Assembly: GCF_001514065.1 (NCBI RefSeq)
Contig: NZ_KQ948430.1
Location: forward strand, 62,001 to 126,000
Source: Streptomyces antibioticus
Lineage (GTDB): Bacteria; Actinomycetota; Actinomycetes; Streptomycetales; Streptomycetaceae
Reading direction: 5' to 3'
Length of the DNA: 64,000 nt
Part shown: positions 27,401 through 36,061 of the stretch, piece after piece
How positions within the stretch are numbered: position 1 is the first letter of the stretch
Layout of the letters: every line of letters starts with the position of its first letter
Position numbers and translations under genes: made by a program
The notes under the pieces: model-generated
Told to the model about the DNA's origin: nothing
What the model saw: only the letters and a program-made list of their open reading frames with translations
Database searches by the model: none

Positions 27401-28542
27401 CCGGAGACGGCCTTCGCCCAGCCCTGTCCGAGGACCGTCTTGGCCTTGTCCTGCTGGGCCTCGGTCGGGAAGGAGGGCGTGCCGGAGACCTTCGGGAGCT
27501 TGGCCGCGGCGGTCTTGTCGAGGGTGCCGGCCTTCTCCAGGGAGGTCATCAGGGCCGGGCGGGCGTAGCCCTTGAGCCACAGGTTCTGGCCCTCGGCGCT
27601 GTAGAGGTACTCCTGCCACAGGCGGGCGGTCGCCGGGTGCGGGGCGTCCTTGTTGATGGCCTGGGAGTAGTACTGGGAGAACTGCCCGTCGGCGGGCACC
27701 GCCACCTTCCAGTCCACGCCCTTGGACTTGAACTCCTCGGCGTACCCGGCGTTGAGGTAGTCCCAGTCGATGCTGATCGGCGTCTCGCCCTTCTCGACGG
27801 TGGCCGGGGTGGACTCGACGGGCGTGTAATTGCCGTTGTCCTTCAGCTTCTTGAAGAAGTCGAGGCCGGGCTGGATGTCGTCGAAGGAGCCGCCGTTGGC
27901 GAGCGCGGCCGCCCAGACGCCGCCGAACGCCGAACCGGACTTGGTGGGGTTGCCGTTGAGGGCGACCTGGCCCTTGTACTGCGGCTTGAGCAGGTCGGCG
28001 AAGGTGGTGGGGCAGGTCTTGACGCGCTTGGCGTCGCAGCCGATGGAGATGTAGCCGCCGTAGTCGTTGTACCAGCGGGCCTGCGCGTCCTTCTGCCCGG
28101 CGGGGATGTCGGCGAACGAGGCGACTTTGTAGGGCGCGAGGAGCCCCTGCTGGGCGGCGCTGATCGCGAAGGAGGCGCCGAGGTCGAGGACGTCGGGGGC
28201 GCGGTCCTGGCCCTTGCGCGACGTCACGGCGTTGATCTCGTCCTGGCTGGCGCCGTCGGGGTTCTCGACGGCGATCTTGATGCCGTACTTCTTCTCGAAC
28301 CCGTCGATGAGCGCACCGTAGTTGGCCCAGTCGCGGGGCAGGGCGATGGCGTTGAGCTTGCCCTCCTTCTTAGCCGCCTTGACGAGGGCGTCGAGTCCGC
28401 CGAAGTCGGCGGCGGAGGTGGCGGTGGCGGCGTTCTTGCCGTCGGCGGTGGTGGACGCGGTGTCGGGGGCGGCGCCGCAGGCGCTCAGGGTGAGCGCGGC
28501 TATGGCACCGAGGGCGGCGGTTCTCGGCAGGGACAAGGTCAC
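27397..28542 (-). CDS. ABC importer substrate-binding lipoprotein
   Basis: A 381-residue exported lipoprotein. The signal ends in the lipobox LSAC with Cys22 as the lipidated residue. The mature part is a two-lobed periplasmic-binding-protein fold of the spermidine/iron/2-aminoethylphosphonate class (SBP_bac_6-like): LDALVKAAKKEGKLNAIALP, SIDWDYLNAGYAEEFK and WQEYLYSAEGQNLWLKGYARP. The ligand is not readable, but the HAD-EEP enzyme in the same operon suggests a phosphorus-containing organic compound. It is the first gene of the operon, just after a palindromic operator. Confidence 0.88.
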   Translation of the reverse strand: MTLSLPRTAALGAIAALTLSACGAAPDTASTTADGKNAATATSAADFGGLDALVKAAKKEGKLNAIALPRDWANYGALIDGFEKKYGIKIAVENPDGASQDEINAVTSRKGQDRAPDVLDLGASFAISAAQQGLLAPYKVASFADIPAGQKDAQARWYNDYGGYISIGCDAKRVKTCPTTFADLLKPQYKGQVALNGNPTKSGSAFGGVWAAALANGGSFDDIQPGLDFFKKLKDNGNYTPVESTPATVEKGETPISIDWDYLNAGYAEEFKSKGVDWKVAVPADGQFSQYYSQAINKDAPHPATARLWQEYLYSAEGQNLWLKGYARPALMTSLEKAGTLDKTAAAKLPKVSGTPSFPTEAQQDKAKTVLGQGWAKAVSG

Positions 28543-28562
28543 GGCTTCTCCAGGGCGTTAAG

Positions 28563-28580
28563 AACTTGTCTGAACAAGTT
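28563..28580. promoter_or_regulatory. GntR-type operator
   Basis: AACTTGT (28563-28569) and ACAAGTT (28574-28580) form a perfect palindrome around CTGA, 20 bases before the binding-protein start. The core ACTTGTCTGAACAAGT has the shape of HutC-type GntR sites, including the DasR site. It lies between the operon and the divergent GntR gene, so it is most likely that regulator's operator. Confidence 0.75.
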
Positions 28581-28732
28581 GGCCCCAGTAAGGCTGCCGC
28601 TGGTGTCGTCTTCGTAAACACTGAAGAAACCCTGACCCCCGAATTCCGGGCCAATCAAGGTCCCCTCCATCCTTCGCCGGATGTCGACTAGGCTGGTCAC
28701 GCTGTGCACAGCATTCGACTCAGAGGGGAAGC

Positions 28733-29473
28733 ATGGCGGCGCGACACGAGGAGATCGCCGACGAACTGCGCCGGGCGATCGACCGCGAGGAGTACACGGT
28801 CGGCAGCCGTCTGCCCGCCGAGACGGATCTCGCGGCGCACTACGGCGTCTCGCGCGGCACGGTCCGCCAGGCCGTCGCGGCACTGACCGCCGAGGGCCTC
28901 ATCGGCTCCCGCCAGGGCGCCCGCCGCGTGGTGCTGGCCAGCCGCCGCAGCCAGAGCTTCGCGGAGCTGCGCAGCTTCGCCCAGTGGGCGCGGGCGATGG
29001 GCCGCGAGGCGACGGGACAGGTGATCACGCAGGAGTACCGGCCGGCCACCGCCGAGGACGCCGTACGCCTCCAACTACGCGCGGGCACGCCGGTGTTGCA
29101 CGTCCTACGGGTGCGCGGCCTGGACGGCGAACCGGTGCTCCTGGAACGGACGGTGTACGCCGACTGGATCTCCCCGGCGGTCGAACCCATCGAGCCGGAC
29201 TGCCCGTCCGTCACCCAACGGCTGTACGACGACACGGGACTGGTCTTCGCGTACGGCGAGCATGTCATCGACGCGGTGGCGGCGGGCGCCCAGGACGCGG
29301 ACCTCCTGTCCGTCCGCCGCACGAGCCCGCTGCTGCGGGTCCGCCGGGTGACGACGACCCGGGAGGGCCGCCCAGTGGAATGGTCCGACGACCGGTATCG
29401 CTCGGACGCGGTGAGTTTCAGCGTCCACAACTCGATGGACAACAATGCGCTGGCGCGGAAGACCGCGGAGTAG
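28733..29473 (+). CDS. GntR/HutC-family regulator of the importer operon
   Basis: A 246-residue cytoplasmic regulator. Residues about 5-70 are the GntR winged helix (IADELRRAIDREEYTVGSRLPAETDLAAHYGVSRGTVRQAVAAL), and 85-235 are a UTRA ligand domain (GTPVLHVLRVRGLDGEPVLLERT; PVEWSDDRYRSDAVSF). ATG 28733 follows GAGGGGAAGC. It is divergent from the ABC operon with the palindrome at 28563-28580 between, so it probably represses the importer until the ligand or its phosphate product appears. It resembles PhnF/DasR-type regulators. Confidence 0.9.
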   Translation: MAARHEEIADELRRAIDREEYTVGSRLPAETDLAAHYGVSRGTVRQAVAALTAEGLIGSRQGARRVVLASRRSQSFAELRSFAQWARAMGREATGQVITQEYRPATAEDAVRLQLRAGTPVLHVLRVRGLDGEPVLLERTVYADWISPAVEPIEPDCPSVTQRLYDDTGLVFAYGEHVIDAVAAGAQDADLLSVRRTSPLLRVRRVTTTREGRPVEWSDDRYRSDAVSFSVHNSMDNNALARKTAE

Positions 29474-29522
29474 AGCTCGGGGGGTGCGGTTTCGTCGCCG
29501 GGTGCGGGTGCGCTGTGGCCGT

Positions 29523-29594
29523 TCGCGCAGTTCCCCGCGCCCCTAGAGGTCGGACCAGGTGACGTGCCTTTAAGGGGCGCGGGGAACTGCGCGA
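29523..29594. repeat. 22-base inverted repeat (Streptomyces intergenic repeat)
   Basis: A perfect 22-base inverted repeat: left arm 29523-29544 (begins TCGCGCAGTTCC, ends CGCGCCCCT), right arm 29573-29594, with a 28-base loop. It lies between the converging GntR and AsnC genes and could stop both transcripts. A copy of the same 22 bases occurs alone at 36014-36035. I recall this motif as common between Streptomyces genes. Confidence 0.85.
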
Positions 29595-29638
29595 CAAGCC
29601 ACGAACCACCCGCACCGGCCCCACAACCGGACCATCCC

Positions 29639-30091
29639 CTACCCCGGCGCCCCCGAAGAGAACCGCCTCAGCAACGGCGACAACACCAGCACCGACTTGG
29701 TCCGCTCCACGAACGGCTCCCCGGCGATCCGCTCCAGCACCCTCTCGAAGTGCCGCATGTCCGATGCGAAGACCTGCACGATCGCATCCGCGTCCCCGGT
29801 GACAGTGGACGCCGCCACCACCTCCTGGTACCGCTCAAGACCCCGCCGGATCGTCTCCGGAGACGTGTTGTGCCGGCAGTAGATCTCGACGAACCCCTCG
29901 GTCTCCCACCCCAGCGCCGACGGATCGACCCGCACCGTGAACCCGGTGATCGCGCCGGTGGCCCGCAGCCGGTCGACGCGTCGTTTCACGGCGGGCGCGG
30001 ACAGGCCGACGATCTGCCCGATGTCCGCGTAGGAGCGGCGGGCGTCCTCGGCGAGGGCGTGGACGATGCGTTCGTCGAGATCGTTGAGCAC
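29639..30091 (-). CDS. AsnC/Lrp-family regulator
   Basis: A 150-residue regulator. Residues about 5-60 form the helix-turn-helix (LDERIVHALAEDARRSYADIGQIVGLSAPAVKRRVDRL), and 65-145 the amino-acid-binding RAM domain (AASTVTGDADAIVQVFASDMRHFERVLERI). It starts with GTG 30091 and follows the permease gene stop by 10 bases on the same strand, so the permease is transcribed first and the two are likely co-transcribed. It probably senses an amino acid carried by that permease. Confidence 0.88.
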   Translation of the reverse strand: MLNDLDERIVHALAEDARRSYADIGQIVGLSAPAVKRRVDRLRATGAITGFTVRVDPSALGWETEGFVEIYCRHNTSPETIRRGLERYQEVVAASTVTGDADAIVQVFASDMRHFERVLERIAGEPFVERTKSVLVLSPLLRRFSSGAPG

Positions 30092-30101
30092 GGTGGGTTG
30101 T

Positions 30102-31586
30102 TCAGCTCTCAGGTGATGCGGGTGTTGCGGGCGTTGCGGTCGTCGCGAGACGGGAACGGCGATGGCCGTATACGAAGTAGAACACGAGCCCGGCCGCCAT
30201 CCAGACTCCGAAGACCACCCAGGTGACGGCGGACAGGCTGCCCATCATCCACACGCAGAACCCGAGCCCCAGCACCGGCAGCACCGGCGACAGCGGCACC
30301 CGGAAGGTGCGCGGCATCTCCGGACGCGTCCGGCGCAGCACCACGACGGCGATGTTGACCAGCCCGAACGCGAAGAGCGTGCCGATGCTGGTGGCGTCGG
30401 CGAGCTGCCCCAGCGGGATCGCGGCGGCGAGGACACCGCAGAACAGGGAGACGATCACCGTGTTGGCACGCGGCGTACCGGTCTTCGGGTGCACGCGCCC
30501 GAACACCTTCGGCACCAGCCCGTCCCGGGACATCGCGAAGAGGATGCGGGTCTGGCCGTAGAGCACGGTCAGGACGACGCTGGCGATGGCGATGACCGCG
30601 CACGCGGCCAGCAGGGTCCCCCAGAAGCTCTGTCCGGTCACGTCGCGCATGATCTGGGCGAGCGCGGCCTCGGAGTCCCCGAACCGCTGCCAGGGCCGCG
30701 CGCCGACCGCGACGGCCGCGACGAGGACGTACAGCGCGGTGACGATGACCAGCGACAGCATGATCGCGCGCGGCAGGTCGCGCTGGGCGTTCTTCGCCTC
30801 CTCGCCGGCGGTGGAGGCGGCGTCGAAGCCGATGTACGAGAAGAACAGCGTCGCCCCGGCCGCGCTGACGCCCGCCATGCCGAGCGGCATGAAGTGCTCG
30901 TAGTTGCCGGAGCGGAAGCCCTGGATGCCGATGGCGCAGAACATCACCAGCGCACCGATCTTCACGACGACCATGACGGTGTTGGCCCGCGCGGACTCGC
31001 GCGCCCCGCCCAGCAGGAACGCCATGGCGAGGAGGACGACGATCAGCGCCGGCAGGTTGAAGATGCCGCCGTCACCGGGCGGGGCGGACAGCGCGTCGGG
31101 GATGGTGACGCCGATGGTCCCGTCGAGCAGTTCGTTCAGGTACTCGCCCCAGCCGACCGCGACGGCGGCGACCGAGACGCCGTACTCCAGCAGCAGACAC
31201 CAGCCGCAGACCCAGGCGACCAGTTCGCCCAGGGTCGCGTACGCGTACGAGTACGACGAGCCCGAGACCGGGATGGTGCCCGCGAGCTCGGCGTAGGACA
31301 GCGCCGAGAACAGGGCCGTCAGTCCGGCGATGACGAAGGACAGGGTGACGGCGGGGCCGGCCTTGGGCACGGCCTCGCCGAGGACGACGAAGATGCCGGT
31401 GCCGAGGGTGGCACCGATGCTGATCATGGTCAGCTGCCACAGCCCGAGGGTGCGGCGCAGACTGCCGCCCTCGCCCTGGCCGCCCTCGGCGACCAGGAGT
31501 TCCACGGGCTTGCGCCGCATGAGGCGCGCACCGAGACCCGGGGCCGGTGTGGTGCGGTGGTGCGGGGGTGCGCCTTGGTCGAGCAC
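30102..31586 (-). CDS. Amino-acid permease (APC family)
   Basis: A 494-residue inner-membrane protein with about 12 helices of the cationic amino-acid transporter branch (SLC7/YfnA-like). Landmarks: SIGATLGTGIFVVLGEAVPKAGPAVTLSFVIAGLTALFSALSYAELA and FFSYIGFDAASTAGEEAKNAQRDLPRAIMLS. Substrate unknown. GTG 31586 follows AAGGAG with normal spacing and matches the usual start of Streptomyces relatives; upstream frame is unsupported. Followed by the AsnC gene after 10 bases. Confidence 0.87.
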   Translation of the reverse strand: MLDQGAPPHHRTTPAPGLGARLMRRKPVELLVAEGGQGEGGSLRRTLGLWQLTMISIGATLGTGIFVVLGEAVPKAGPAVTLSFVIAGLTALFSALSYAELAGTIPVSGSSYSYAYATLGELVAWVCGWCLLLEYGVSVAAVAVGWGEYLNELLDGTIGVTIPDALSAPPGDGGIFNLPALIVVLLAMAFLLGGARESARANTVMVVVKIGALVMFCAIGIQGFRSGNYEHFMPLGMAGVSAAGATLFFSYIGFDAASTAGEEAKNAQRDLPRAIMLSLVIVTALYVLVAAVAVGARPWQRFGDSEAALAQIMRDVTGQSFWGTLLAACAVIAIASVVLTVLYGQTRILFAMSRDGLVPKVFGRVHPKTGTPRANTVIVSLFCGVLAAAIPLGQLADATSIGTLFAFGLVNIAVVVLRRTRPEMPRTFRVPLSPVLPVLGLGFCVWMMGSLSAVTWVVFGVWMAAGLVFYFVYGHRRSRLATTATPATPASPES

Positions 31587-31813
31587 GCGCTGACTCCTTC
31601 GTCGCTGCGGTCGGCGCGAGGGGGACCGGCGGGGCACCCGCGAAAGCGGGAACCCACCGAGCGGGGTCCCCGCCACGCCACGTACAGCGCATGACCCTAT
31701 GAGCCAGGGCATCACGGTCGTAATGCAGCAACTTTGCGCATTCGCGCAAGATCGTTGCGTTCCTCGCATGCGGACGCCTGTTTGTTGCACGGCCCCGCAA
31801 AGCAGCGAAGCGT

Positions 31814-33298
<1,485 letters not shown>

Positions 33299-33387
33299 TC
33301 AGCCAGGGGGAAGAGCACGTACTTCATTGTCCCATGTCAACCGGAATGCGATGCCCGGACGAATCATCCAAGCAGGTCAGAGAGGCT

Positions 33388-33690
33388 CTAGGAGGATCCT
33401 CCAAGAGCGAGCGCCACAGTGGGCACGGACGCCTCGGAGAACACCTCCCGCGCGACCGCCCACTCCTCCGGCCGCGCCTCGGCGTACCGCTCCCAGTGCC
33501 GTACGACGACCACGACCCCGGCCTCGACGGCTTCCGCCGGCCAGACGCCCGGGTCGGACAGCACGTCGGCCAGCGCGTCCCAGTTGCGGCCGAAGTAGTC
33601 GGGCAGCCGCAGGTCCCGCGCGCAGCGGTCCATCAGCCCGGCCTTGTCCGTGACCCCGTCGAGGTCCAGCGTGACCACGACCTCCGTCAT
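33388..33690 (-). CDS. Barstar-family RNase inhibitor
   Basis: A 100-residue cytoplasmic protein. LPDYFGRNWDALADVLSDP matches the barstar helix, with Asp38 and Asp42 in the place of barstar Asp35 and Asp39 that fill the RNase active site. It lies 13 bases downstream of an RNase Sa-like gene, so it is presumably the immunity protein keeping that RNase harmless before export. Confidence 0.88.
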   Translation of the reverse strand: MTEVVVTLDLDGVTDKAGLMDRCARDLRLPDYFGRNWDALADVLSDPGVWPAEAVEAGVVVVVRHWERYAEARPEEWAVAREVFSEASVPTVALALGGSS

Positions 33691-33703
33691 CTCAGCACCA
33701 CCG

Positions 33704-34084
33704 TCATCTCAGCACCGCCCGGAACGAGTTGTAGTGATCATCGGTGTAGTAGATCTCGTCGCCCCGGCCCGTGACAATGCGCCGGGCCCCGCGATCGCGC
33801 GAGCCCGGCGTGGGGACGGTGTACTCGTGGTAGTAACCGCGCTCGTGGGCGGGGAGCAGCCGTTCCCGGTTCCCGAAGACGGCGCCGTCCCGGGAGTACG
33901 GAAAAGGCCCGCCGACGTCGATGAGTTCGAGCGTCTCGCGGGCCTGCGCGGGCAGCCGGGCCTCCTGGACGGTGGCCATGTCACCGACCCACGACGGAGT
34001 GGTCCCGTCGGAGGCCCGGGTCGACGAGCACCCGAGCACGAGGAGAAGCAGACAGAGGACGAACCGCAGCGGCATGTCACCCAC
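33704..34084 (-). CDS. RNase Sa-like guanyl-specific ribonuclease with lipobox
   Basis: A 126-residue exported ribonuclease (from GTG 34084; ATG 34075 is possible). The signal ends in VLGC with Cys19, a plausible lipobox. The mature part aligns with RNase Sa: GGPFPYSRDGAVFGNRE, YYHEYTVPTPG (Glu87) and RGARRIVTG (Arg101), and DDHYNSF (His117), the Glu-Arg-His catalytic set. RNase Sa has one disulfide; both Cys are missing here. It is paired with barstar. It probably degrades RNA outside the cell, for food or competition. Confidence 0.88.
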   Translation of the reverse strand: MGDMPLRFVLCLLLLVLGCSSTRASDGTTPSWVGDMATVQEARLPAQARETLELIDVGGPFPYSRDGAVFGNRERLLPAHERGYYHEYTVPTPGSRDRGARRIVTGRGDEIYYTDDHYNSFRAVLR

Positions 34085-34115
34085 GCTGCCACGGCCGCCC
34101 TCCCCCGACCTTCCG

Positions 34116-35159
34116 TCAGAGGCCGTCCGGGTCGGCCCGGTTCAGCGCGGGCTTCGGCGTCGGCCCCGCCGCCATCAGCACATCGGCCGCGGACGTGTCC
34201 GTGACGAGGCTGGTGACCAGTCCGGAGCGCAGCACCGCGTCGATCGCCATGGCCTTGCGGGCCCCGCCCGCGATCGCCACGACCTCGGGGATACGGCGGA
34301 GCTGGTCGGCCTTGACGGTGATGCACCGCTCGCCCAGGTCCCGGCCCACCCGGCGCCCCTGGGCGTCGAAGAGGTGCGCGGACATCTCGGCGGCGACGCC
34401 GAGGGAGGCGTAGTGCGCGCGCTCCTCGTCGCTGAGCATGTCGTGCACCGTGGAGATGCCCGGCTCCCAGGAGCCGATCGACACACAGGCGACGGTCACC
34501 TTGTCGAAGTACTCGAACGCGCGGGCGATCCCGGTCTGGTTGCGCAGCGCCGCCGCGGTGGCCGCGTCCGGCAGCAGCATCGGCGCGTAGATGGGGTGGG
34601 CGTCCCCGCCCGACACCTGGGCCGCACGCCGTACCGCCTCCACCGAGCCGCGCTCGGCGGTCCCGGCGTCGTACACGCCCGTCAGCTGCACCACCGTGCA
34701 CGGCGGCAGCCGGTCGAGGGCGGCCGCCATGTGGATGGTGGAGCGACCCCAGGCGAGCCCCAGGACATCGCCCTCGTTGACGAGCTCGCCGAGCAGGTCG
34801 GCGGCCGTCTCACCGAGGTTCTCGGGGTCCGGCGACTCCTCGGCGTCCGCCGGGGACTCCACCACGACGGCGTGCCTGAGGCCGTACCGAGCGCGCAGCG
34901 CGTCCGAGCGCTCGGCGTCCAGCTCGGCCGGGACGCGGATCTCGATCCGTACGAGATCCCGTTCGAGAGCGGTCTCCAAAACCCTGGCCACCTTGAAGCG
35001 GCTCACGCCGAACTCCTCGGCGATCTGGATCTTCGATTTGCCCTCGAGGTAGAAGCGGCGGGCCATGGCCGCCGCCTGCACCAGCTCAGCGGGTCCCATC
35101 CGCATGGCTGACCGGCCCGCCGACATACCCGACACAGCCATCTCCTCACTGCTGTTCAC
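34116..35159 (-). CDS. SorC/DeoR-type sugar-binding regulator
   Basis: A 347-residue regulator. A helix-turn-helix (YLEGKSKIQIAEEFGVSRFKVARVLETAL) at about residues 37-65 is followed by a sugar-phosphate-binding SorC domain (about 75-335; LGLAWGRSTIHMAAAL; VVAIAGGARKAMAIDAVLRSG). It is divergent in function from but next to rpe on the same strand, 78 bases upstream, so it may sense a pentose phosphate, but this is inference. Confidence 0.85.
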   Translation of the reverse strand: MNSSEEMAVSGMSAGRSAMRMGPAELVQAAAMARRFYLEGKSKIQIAEEFGVSRFKVARVLETALERDLVRIEIRVPAELDAERSDALRARYGLRHAVVVESPADAEESPDPENLGETAADLLGELVNEGDVLGLAWGRSTIHMAAALDRLPPCTVVQLTGVYDAGTAERGSVEAVRRAAQVSGGDAHPIYAPMLLPDAATAAALRNQTGIARAFEYFDKVTVACVSIGSWEPGISTVHDMLSDEERAHYASLGVAAEMSAHLFDAQGRRVGRDLGERCITVKADQLRRIPEVVAIAGGARKAMAIDAVLRSGLVTSLVTDTSAADVLMAAGPTPKPALNRADPDGL

Positions 35160-35237
35160 ACTCTGGATTCGCCGTTCATCCTTGCAGATCCGGCGGACTT
35201 GATCAGCCCTGATGGGAGCCGTTCACGTACCTGTGGC

Positions 35238-35924
35238 TCAGTGGCCGCATGCCCAGCTCGCCTTGGCGGTGGCCCCTTCCGCTTGGTTGCGCAGTGCACG
35301 TACCGCCTCGGCCGGGTCGGAGGCGTTGTAGACGGCCGAACCGGCGACGAACACGTCCGCCCCGGCCTCGGCACACCGCTCGATGGTGGAGGCCGCGACC
35401 CCCCCGTCCACCTGGAGCCACAGTTCGAGACCGTGCTTGCTGATCAACTCGCGGGTGCGGCGGATCTTCGGGAGCATGATGTCGAGGAACGCCTGTCCCC
35501 CGAAGCCCGGCTCCACGGTCATGATCAGCAGCATGTCGAGCTCGGGGAGCAGATCCTCGTACGGCTCGATGGGCGTCGCGGGCTTCAGCGCCATGGAGGC
35601 GCGGGCGCCCTTGGCGCGGATCTCCCGGGCGAGCCGGACGGGCGCGGCGGCCGCCTCGACGTGGAAGGTGACGGAACCGGCCCCCGCCTCGACGTACTGG
35701 GGCGCCCACCGATCGGGGGCCTCGATCATCAGATGGCAGTCCAGCGGGGTGTCCGTCGCACGGGCCAGCGACTCTACGACCGGCACGCCGAGCGTGAGGT
35801 TCGGGACGAAATGGTTGTCCATGACGTCGACGTGGAGCCAGTCGGCTCCCTCCACCGCCTTCGCCTCGTCCGCGAGGCGGGCGAAGTCTGCGGACAGGAT
35901 GCTGGGGTTGATCTGCGCGGCCAT
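35238..35924 (-). CDS. rpe: Ribulose-phosphate 3-epimerase
   Basis: A 228-residue TIM-barrel enzyme interconverting ribulose- and xylulose-5-phosphate in the pentose phosphate pathway. Typical motifs are [33 protein letters not shown] with the metal and catalytic Asp/His, and [12 protein letters not shown]. The C-terminus [12 protein letters not shown] binds the phosphate. Length is normal. It lies downstream of the SorC gene; ribulose-5-phosphate also feeds ribBA, in this window. Confidence 0.96.
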   Translation of the reverse strand: MAAQINPSILSADFARLADEAKAVEGADWLHVDVMDNHFVPNLTLGVPVVESLARATDTPLDCHLMIEAPDRWAPQYVEAGAGSVTFHVEAAAAPVRLAREIRAKGARASMALKPATPIEPYEDLLPELDMLLIMTVEPGFGGQAFLDIMLPKIRRTRELISKHGLELWLQVDGGVAASTIERCAEAGADVFVAGSAVYNASDPAEAVRALRNQAEGATAKASWACGH

Positions 35925-36013
35925 AGCCCAAGCCTGCCATGCCCTCCGGGGGTTGGCCGCATGGGTCCCGGATGGGTACGGTCATTTGTCCGGTGCGGGC
36001 CGAATGTGGCTGG

Positions 36014-36035
36014 TCGCGCAGTTCCCCGCGCCCCT
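36014..36035 (+). repeat. Single copy of the 22-base repeat
   Basis: The same 22 bases as the left arm at 29523-29544, without an inverted partner. It ends 26 bases before the MMPL start codon, so it lies in or near the 5' leader of that gene. Confidence 0.8.
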
Positions 36036-36061
36036 TACGCGGCGTGGTTGCGGGGGTTGGC

